36,559 nucleotides of DNA from Pseudomonadota bacterium (lineage in GTDB: Bacteria > Myxococcota_A > UBA9042 > GCA-2863065), in the NCBI GenBank assembly GCA_005776725.1, contig SXOO01000034.1, positions 1 through 36,559 on the forward strand, given 5' to 3'. Positions within the stretch are counted from its first letter, which is position 1. Each line of letters opens with the position of its first letter. Positions 31,004 through 36,559 of this stretch are shown here, in pieces. Position numbers and translations under genes: made by a program. Under the pieces are notes generated by a model that was not told where the DNA came from, ran no database searches, and was given only the letters and a program-made list of their open reading frames with translations.

Positions 31004-33625
31004 CTAAGGCGCCCGGTGGGGGGCCAGCGCGCGGACCGCCTCGAGCGCCTCCCGATACACGGCGAGGGGATGCACTCCCATGATCATCCGATGACCCACG
31101 AACACGGTGGGCGAGCCCAGCGGCGTTCCGGCGATCTTCATGCCCCCATCGAACTCCCGTTCCACGGCGGGCGCGTGTGTGGCCGTGCTGAGCTCGGCGC
31201 GCAGCTTCTCGGCGTCGAGGCCGATCGTGCGTGCGAAGGCCACCACCCCGTCGAGGGTGACGCCGCGCGCCTGCGCCATGAGCCACGCGTGCATCGGCCA
31301 CGGCTTGCCCGCGAGCGTGGCCGCCACCATCGCCTGGGCCGCCAGCTGGGCCTCGGCGTCCCCGGGCTGCGGGTAGTTGCGCCAGACCACGCGCACCCCA
31401 CCCTCGTCCACGAGGGCCTCCAGGTCGCCCATGAGCGACTTCAGGCGGTCCGCGGTGAACGACCCGAAGACCGTGATGGTCACCGGGGCAGAGTCGGGTC
31501 CCCGGGACGGGCCATCGAGCGTCCCCACCGCATAGCGCCTCGAGTCGGCCCCCGGGAAGCCCGGACCCGTGATCATCGCTGAGCTCGTGAGGCCATCGCG
31601 CAGCACGGCCTCGTAGTCCAGGCGGGACTCCGCGGCGGCCTCCATCACGCGCGTCTCGAGCGCCGCGGTGTCCTGCCCGGCGTCGCCGACATAGCGCCCG
31701 TTGATGAAGAGGGTCGGGCTGCGTACGGCCCCGAACCGGCGCGCCTCGGCGCGATCGGCCTCGATCCCCGCCGCGGTCTCGGCGGCCGTGCCCCCCTCGG
31801 GCGGAATCCCCAGCGGCGCGAGGGCCGCGGCGAGCGCTGCAGGGCTCTCGATCGGCGCCGCCTTCGCCAGCGTCTCGGCCACGCGCCAGAAGGTGGTGCC
31901 GGCGGGCGCGTTCCCGCGCTCCGGGGCACGATCCGCCGCGGCGACCTGTCGACCGACCCCCGCGGCCGACATCGCCGCGGAGTTCTGAGCATGCGGGAAG
32001 TCTTTCCAGACCAGGCGCAGGCGGTCCCCGAGGCGCCGCTGGAGGTCCAGTAACGTCAGGAGGGGCCCCGAGGTGCTGAGCGTGGTGAGGTCGCCATAGA
32101 GCACCACGGTGACGGGGGCCGCGGCGGGGCCGAGGGTGGCCCCGCTGCCCACGGGCACCGCGTACACCCAGTCGGGATGCGCCTCCACTACAAGCGGATC
32201 ACCCACCGGAGTGGACGCCACGACCTTCCCATCGGCCGTGAGCGACGCGTAGACCTTGGTGGGCGGCACCCCCGAAGCCACCTTCGCGCCGGCGGCGACC
32301 AGCTCGTCCTCCGTCAGGGCCACCAGCAGGCGCTCGAGCTCCGGACCCGCGGCCGCGCGCCCGTTCACGAACACGTGCGGGGCGCCCCGCACCCCCAAGC
32401 GCCAGCCGGCCAGCCGGTCCCCACGAATCGTGGCGAGGTCTGCGCGCCGGGAGCGCTCGAAGTCCAGGCGCTGGACGTCTACGCCCACCTCGGCAGCCAG
32501 CGCGTCCAGGGCCTTCGCGTCGCGCGGGCGCGTGTCGGCCAGGAGCCGATCGTGGAGGGCCCAGAAGCGCCCCTGACGGTGCGCCGCCTCTAGGGTCTCC
32601 GCGGCCAGCGTCCCGGCGGCGCTCATGCCCACGGGGAAGTGCCGCACCGACAGGCGCAGCTTGGGCCCATAACGCCGCTCGAGCGCGGGGAGCACGGCCG
32701 CGAGCTCGCCGCAGGACTCGCAGCTGTAGTCGATGAACGCGACCACCGTGACCAGGGCGTCTGACGGGCCGCGAACGGCGCTGCCCAGCGGGACCTTGTA
32801 GACCTCCGGCGAGACGAAGTGGCCACCGCCAGCGACCGAGAAGCGCGCGCCTTCGGCCCCTGGTGGCGTTACGCCCGCCGACGCGCGCGCCGCGAGCTCC
32901 ACGCCGATGAGCCTGGAGAGGTCCTCCGTCCCCAGGATCCCTCGGTCAACCCGGCGTCCGTTGACGAAGAGCGTGGGCCCCGGCTCGAGGCGGAGCAGCC
33001 CGGCCACGGTGAGATCCCTGAGGAGACGATCGTCGAGCAGCCCGAGCGTGACGTTGCGCACGAACGCTGCACCTTCCAGGCCGGCGCCCTCGAGCACGCC
33101 GCGAACGGCGGCGAGGGACGGCGCGGCGCCCAACCGCCGGATCCCGGACTCCACCTCCCAGTACTGCTCGGACGCCTCCGCGAAGAGCACGGCCAAGGCG
33201 CCCAGCGGGGCCTCGCCCCGTTGGACCGCCGTGGACGGGAACCAGCGCAGCTGGATGCTGACGTCCTCGGGGAACCTGGCGTGCTGCTGCCCCAGCACCT
33301 GCGCCAGGGTGGTGCAGGCGGGCGCCTCGGGGTCGCAGTAGGCCACCAGCGAGACCGGGGCATCCACGGGGCCGAGCGTGGGCCGCTGCGGATCCACCGG
33401 GAGTCGAAACCGCTCCTCGGTGGCCTTCACCCGCGGGGGCTTGTTGGGAGCCTCGCCGAGCCCGTCGACTGAGCCGTCGACTGAGCCGTCGACTGAGGCC
33501 TGGAGCTGCGGCGGCGCGAGCGGGGGCGCGGCGGGGGGAGACGAGGGCGGGGGATGCGCTTCTGGGCTGGGCGTGCAAGCCGCGGCGACGACGATCAGGG
33601 TGTGCAGGGGCAGTCGGCTTCGCAC
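31004..33625 (-). CDS. Lipoprotein with four tandem DsbA/thioredoxin-like domains
   Basis: 873 residues from GTG 33625, overlapping the LamG gene by 31 bp. The signal peptide has lipobox VAAAC (Cys17). A Pro-rich linker and a VDGS repeat follow. Four DsbA-like folds then run at about 75-245, 275-455, 485-665 and 690-870. Each has a beta-strand start (VSLVAYCD, VTVVAFID, VTVVLYGD, VTITVFGS) and the cis-Pro loop at its end (PTLFVNGR, PHVFVNGR, PTLFINGR, PTVFVGHR). Only domain two has a CxxC (Cys302-Glu-Ser-Cys305); domain one has Cys97 and Cys104 in a non-CxxC arrangement and domains three and four have none. It likely acts in oxidative folding or in holding Cys-rich surface proteins. Confidence 0.87.
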   Translation of the reverse strand: MRSRLPLHTLIVVAAACTPSPEAHPPPSSPPAAPPLAPPQLQASVDGSVDGSVDGLGEAPNKPPRVKATEERFRLPVDPQRPTLGPVDAPVSLVAYCDPEAPACTTLAQVLGQQHARFPEDVSIQLRWFPSTAVQRGEAPLGALAVLFAEASEQYWEVESGIRRLGAAPSLAAVRGVLEGAGLEGAAFVRNVTLGLLDDRLLRDLTVAGLLRLEPGPTLFVNGRRVDRGILGTEDLSRLIGVELAARASAGVTPPGAEGARFSVAGGGHFVSPEVYKVPLGSAVRGPSDALVTVVAFIDYSCESCGELAAVLPALERRYGPKLRLSVRHFPVGMSAAGTLAAETLEAAHRQGRFWALHDRLLADTRPRDAKALDALAAEVGVDVQRLDFERSRRADLATIRGDRLAGWRLGVRGAPHVFVNGRAAAGPELERLLVALTEDELVAAGAKVASGVPPTKVYASLTADGKVVASTPVGDPLVVEAHPDWVYAVPVGSGATLGPAAAPVTVVLYGDLTTLSTSGPLLTLLDLQRRLGDRLRLVWKDFPHAQNSAAMSAAGVGRQVAAADRAPERGNAPAGTTFWRVAETLAKAAPIESPAALAAALAPLGIPPEGGTAAETAAGIEADRAEARRFGAVRSPTLFINGRYVGDAGQDTAALETRVMEAAAESRLDYEAVLRDGLTSSAMITGPGFPGADSRRYAVGTLDGPSRGPDSAPVTITVFGSFTADRLKSLMGDLEALVDEGGVRVVWRNYPQPGDAEAQLAAQAMVAATLAGKPWPMHAWLMAQARGVTLDGVVAFARTIGLDAEKLRAELSTATHAPAVEREFDGGMKIAGTPLGSPTVFVGHRMIMGVHPLAVYREALEAVRALAPHRAP
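33463..33498 (-). repeat. Three 12-bp tandem repeats (VDGS)
   Basis: Three units of cgtcgactgagc on the + strand, the last ending in g, encode the VDGS repeats in the linker of the DsbA-like protein. Being a multiple of three, copy-number changes keep the frame. Confidence 0.85.
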
Positions 33626-35118
33626 GTTTCACAGTCCTCGTCAGCGTCACACTGCCCGTCGCCGCAGAAGTGTCCGTCCCAAGCGACCATCGGCTCTTGG
33701 TCTTCTACGACGATTCGCCCGGGCTCGCTCATGCGGGAAACGGCGCCTGCGATGATCCCGTCCGGGCCGGCGCCAAAGGCGGTCTCGAAGATGCCGTCCG
33801 AGACATTGCGGCCGTTGTCGTTGATGTTGAGGAACTGGAACGTCGAGTCTCGGGTCCAGATGGCCCGGAAGCCGCCGCCCGGCTGCGGCTCCACGGCTCC
33901 CAGCCACGCAGCCCACGCGCCGTCCGGCACCACCAGCGGCTGGAGGGGACCGTAGGTCCCGTCGGCCCCGGCCACCGTGCACTCGATGCGCACCTCGTCG
34001 ATGTCTGCCACGGACTCGTCGGTCTGCGCAGCGCCGACTGGCCGCGGCGTGTGGATCACCTGGGTCAGACAGATCGCACCTGGCGCGCTGGCGGCCATGA
34101 GGTACCCGCCGGGCTCGGTGGACAACACCCGCTGCTGCGCGCCCACGAGGCCCACCTCGTAGTTGCAGGGCGAGGTGGTCGAAGACAGCACCAGCTGGGT
34201 GTCGGTCCCGTCGATCCCCTCGAGGAGCGGCGTCCCGTCGGCCACTGCGTCCGGGTCACACGTGAAGGCCCGGAGCACCTGGACCGTGCGCGGCATGCCC
34301 ACGGCGATCATCTCCCACGGCTCGTACGCGCGCGCTACGAAGACGACGCGGTCGAGCGCGCCTTGAAACGGCTGGCTGCCGTCGGGGCGCGCCCCTATCG
34401 CGAAGTGCTCGCTCGCCTCCGCGGGCACCCCCACGAGGGGAGCGGACGCCACCGGCTCGCCGTCGATGTAGAACGTCACCTGGTCTGCGCGCCGGACGAC
34501 GCCCACGTGCACCCAGGGCCCCTCCCCGACCACGCCGCCGTCGGCGGCAAAGTCTGCCGTGACGCCCGCGTGGGTCGTGGTGTAGACCAGTCCGCCGTCG
34601 CCGGGGGAGAGCGCGAGCCCGTGCTCCACGAAGTCCCCGAGGATCGCGCCGCCCTCGGGGCCGTCCCGACGGACCCAGGCCATGAGCGTGGCCTCTCCCG
34701 ACACGTAGAGGCCTGCGCTGTCCTCGATCCGGATCGCCGCCGAGCCGTCGAAGTACGCCGCGCTCCCGCCGCGCGCCTCGATGGGGGCGCCGTCGATACA
34801 CTCCACACCCGAAGGCACGCCCTGGTGCTTCCAACCGCTGGCGTCTCGCGCGGCGCAGTCGTCGAACTCGAAGACGAGGCGGTCGTAGGGGTTCTCGTAG
34901 GTCGGGGCTCCGATCGGCGCGCCGGCCGTGAGGGCCTCAGGGTCCCCCTGGGCTCCGTCCGGGGGCGGGTCAGCCGCGTCTCCCGCCTGGGTCTCCGCCG
35001 AGTGGGAGTCGCCGGACAGCACGCCGTCCGCTTCCGCCTCGACGTTGGCAGGCTTCTCGGTGCCGCATGCGGAGAGGATGGAGGCCACGAGGGCGAACTT
35101 TCTGATGTGGGTCGTCAT
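33595..35118 (-). CDS. Lipoprotein with a LamG/ConA-like domain
   Basis: 507 residues from ATG 35118, seven bases after GAGG and 8 bp after the preceding stop. The signal peptide MTTHIRKFALVASILSAC ends in a lipobox. An acidic linker is followed by a LamG-like jelly-roll (about 90-260): the block SAAYFDGSAAIRIEDS, then TLMAWVRRDG, GPWVHVGVVRRADQVTFYIDG and FQGALDRVVFVARAY. A second, less clear domain covers 270-480. The tail FCGDGQCDADEDCETC is a short Cys knot common at the end of secreted proteins in myxobacteria. It sits between an Asp/Cys-rich secreted protein and the four-domain DsbA-like lipoprotein in one operon. Confidence 0.82.
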   Translation of the reverse strand: MTTHIRKFALVASILSACGTEKPANVEAEADGVLSGDSHSAETQAGDAADPPPDGAQGDPEALTAGAPIGAPTYENPYDRLVFEFDDCAARDASGWKHQGVPSGVECIDGAPIEARGGSAAYFDGSAAIRIEDSAGLYVSGEATLMAWVRRDGPEGGAILGDFVEHGLALSPGDGGLVYTTTHAGVTADFAADGGVVGEGPWVHVGVVRRADQVTFYIDGEPVASAPLVGVPAEASEHFAIGARPDGSQPFQGALDRVVFVARAYEPWEMIAVGMPRTVQVLRAFTCDPDAVADGTPLLEGIDGTDTQLVLSSTTSPCNYEVGLVGAQQRVLSTEPGGYLMAASAPGAICLTQVIHTPRPVGAAQTDESVADIDEVRIECTVAGADGTYGPLQPLVVPDGAWAAWLGAVEPQPGGGFRAIWTRDSTFQFLNINDNGRNVSDGIFETAFGAGPDGIIAGAVSRMSEPGRIVVEDQEPMVAWDGHFCGDGQCDADEDCETCEADCPCTP

Positions 35119-35126
35119 CTGTTGCC

Positions 35127-36559
35127 TCACAGCCTGCACCGGCTGTCGTCAAGGCCGCCGTGGTGACTACAGCAGCCCCTCAAGTCGCCCCGGGGGTAGC
35201 AGGTCGGTGAGTTCGTGCCGTCTTTGCACTTGCACGACTTGCACTTCCCGCTGTTCAGCTTGGCGCTGAAGTTGATGGAGTTCTTCGGGTTGAGGCTGCT
35301 GGCGCCGCTGCAGGTGTCCCAGGTCGGATTGACGGACCCCTCGACCGACAAGCCGATAGTGGCGCTCCAGAAGCCGATGTTCACGCAGGTGGAGAACCCG
35401 GCCTTCACGCCCGCCGTTCCCGTGACGTTGATACAAGGCCCGGTCACGCACGTTCCCCAGAGAGGGATGTCCTTCACTCCGGCGCCAACCCCAAGGGTCA
35501 CGGTGGCGCAGGGGTCACACCCGACGTTGACGCGCTTGCCGAGCGCCTTGACCTCGAGCCGGCAGCTGCCGTTCGCCGTGCCGTTGACGTTCCCTTGCAC
35601 GGCCAGCGAGCCGCAGTTCTCGCAGCTGCCGCAGTCGTAGCCGTTGTTCTTCTTGACCGCGCCGCTGACGGTGACCGACCCGGTAACGCCCAGGTCTGCG
35701 CCACACTTGAAGTCCGCGTCGGCCACGAAGGGCACCTTCTTCTTGCCCTGCATCCCGAAGAACCAGGTCTTGCCCAGGCTGCCCGTCCCAGAGATCGAGC
35801 CCTTGAGGCACGACCGCCCCGAGTCCAGCTCCAGCTTGCAGTCAGGCGGGTCCGTGCAGTTCGCGCAGAAGTCGGCGCCGATATCGAACTTGCCGGAGAG
35901 CGACGCAGTCACCGACTCGGTGCACAGGAAGACCGTGGCGCTTCCGGTGAGGGTGAACGCGAGGTTGCCACCCACGAAGCTCCCCGGCGGCCCCTCCTTG
36001 CACGTGGGCGGCGTGAACTTGAACGACCAGCCGACCGACTCCGAGTAGCCCATGCTGCCCGGCAGCGGGAAGCAGGAGAACTTCAGCTCCTGCTTCGCGG
36101 GCGGCGGAGCGAAGTCCACGCTGGGGATCGGGAACGACGACGGGCACTTCCACTCGGTGCACTTGTGCTTGCAGTGGTTGCTGCACTTGTCTGTGTCGAC
36201 CGTGTTGCCGTCATCACACTCCTCGCCGGCATCGGTGACGCCGTCGCCACAGCTGCTTGTGTCGCTCGAGTCGGCGTCCGCGCTGTCAGCCGCGTCCGGC
36301 GCGTCAGAGTCCGGGTCCGGGGTGTCGCTCGTGTCCTCGTCGGTGGTGTCCGCAGGGTCGTCGGTGTCGGAGACATCGGCGTCCGGGTCCGCGGTATCGG
36401 GCACGTCGGTGTCGACCACATCCGTGTCCACGGTGTCCGTGTCGACCACATCCGAGTCCACGGTGTCCGTGTCGACCACATCCGAGTCCACGGTGTCCGT
36501 GTCGACCACATCCGAGTCCACGGTGTCCGTGTCGACCACATCCGAGTCCACGGTGTCCG
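35127..36559 (-). CDS. Asp-rich and Cys-rich secreted protein (5' truncated)
   Basis: The frame is open to the window end, so the true start and any signal peptide lie beyond 36559; the GTGs near the end are inside the repeat and are not starts. At least 474 residues remain. The first part is a tandem Val-Asp-Ser/Thr-Asp repeat (about 30 bp per unit). A myxobacterial-type disulfide repeat follows (CGDGVTDAGEECDDGN and the Cys after it). The next 330 residues are beta-rich and Cys-rich, including many Gly-Ser-rich strands (ASLSGKFDIGADFCANC, GSVTVSGAVKK, VTLGVGAGVKD). It is a surface or extracellular structural protein; the function is unknown. It is the first gene in the window of the three-gene operon. 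Confidence 0.82.
   Translation of the reverse strand, partial: DTVDSDVVDTDTVDSDVVDTDTVDSDVVDTDTVDSDVVDTDTVDTDVVDTDVPDTADPDADVSDTDDPADTTDEDTSDTPDPDSDAPDAADSADADSSDTSSCGDGVTDAGEECDDGNTVDTDKCSNHCKHKCTEWKCPSSFPIPSVDFAPPPAKQELKFSCFPLPGSMGYSESVGWSFKFTPPTCKEGPPGSFVGGNLAFTLTGSATVFLCTESVTASLSGKFDIGADFCANCTDPPDCKLELDSGRSCLKGSISGTGSLGKTWFFGMQGKKKVPFVADADFKCGADLGVTGSVTVSGAVKKNNGYDCGSCENCGSLAVQGNVNGTANGSCRLEVKALGKRVNVGCDPCATVTLGVGAGVKDIPLWGTCVTGPCINVTGTAGVKAGFSTCVNIGFWSATIGLSVEGSVNPTWDTCSGASSLNPKNSINFSAKLNSGKCKSCKCKDGTNSPTCYPRGDLRGCCSHHGGLDDSRCRL
36421..36559 (-). repeat. Tandem 30-bp repeat running off the window end
   Basis: Units of 30 bp begin at 36421, 36451, 36481, 36511 and 36541 (the last is cut at 19 bp). 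They are nearly identical; the first has one change. Each encodes ten residues of the VDSDVVDTDT type. A more degenerate version continues in the coding region to about 36260. Confidence 0.92.

Noticed and set aside
33670..35166. 498-residue + strand frame opposite the LamG gene
   Set aside because: The minus strand has a signal peptide, lipobox and LamG motifs; the + frame has none.
36421..36559. Possible CRISPR array
   Set aside because: The units adjoin with no spacers and encode an in-frame ten-residue repeat, so it is a coding tandem repeat.

Overview
This window comes from a high-GC bacterial chromosome. By gene content it is most likely a Myxococcota (former Deltaproteobacteria) genome. 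The evidence is six cysteine-rich or otherwise very large secreted lipoproteins, a myxobacterial-type disulfide repeat, an ECF sigma/anti-sigma/caspase operon, and GTG starts with 4-bp overlapping genes. The lineage call is inference. No rRNA, tRNA, CRISPR array, prophage or insertion sequence was seen.

Layout. 1-1319: the 3' end of a membrane pyrophosphatase gene and an Fpg/Nei DNA glycosylase (+). 7588-1337 (-): a tightly packed five-gene operon reading ECF sigma factor, zinc-finger anti-sigma factor, exported caspase-like protease with an EF-hand, cysteine-rich lipoprotein, and a Kazal-like multi-module lipoprotein. This is the best candidate in the window for a poorly described system: an envelope-stress-regulated, exported caspase with cysteine-rich surface partners or inhibitors. 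7791-9861 (-): tyrS and an outer-membrane beta-barrel protein. 9862-12754: a strong hairpin, a PssA-type phosphatidyltransferase (+), then an acyltransferase/SDR pair (-), which form a lipid-related neighbourhood. 12946-13810 (+): a MntA/HepT-type toxin-antitoxin pair. 13915-16946 (+): an unknown lipoprotein and a lipoprotein with a Lon-type Ser/Lys protease domain, whose 3' end is tandemly duplicated. 17065-18027 (-): an MDR oxidoreductase. 18340-22621 (+): a translationally coupled Rieske oxygenase, aldehyde dehydrogenase and GMC oxidoreductase operon. 22824-24172 (-): a small Cys-rich lipoprotein and a VUT-family (queuosine precursor) transporter. 24240-24971 (+): a convincing MutH mismatch-repair endonuclease, notable outside Gammaproteobacteria. 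25138-29505 (-): a 1455-residue modular lipoprotein. 29837-30487 (+): an unknown protein. 30651-30919: a decayed AAA/DUF4143-type ATPase. 36559-31004 (-): an operon of an Asp-rich/Cys-rich secreted protein (truncated by the window end), a LamG-like lipoprotein and a four-domain DsbA-like lipoprotein.

Themes. Much of the window is devoted to exported, disulfide-rich proteins and to exported proteases or thiol-disulfide proteins that could act on them (caspase, Lon-like protease, multi-DsbA). A two-hairpin dispersed repeat (7664-7729 and, inverted, 18111-18176) is present twice. All starts were chosen from frame, Shine-Dalgarno and signal-peptide reasoning. Family calls rest on motifs read by eye, not on database searches.
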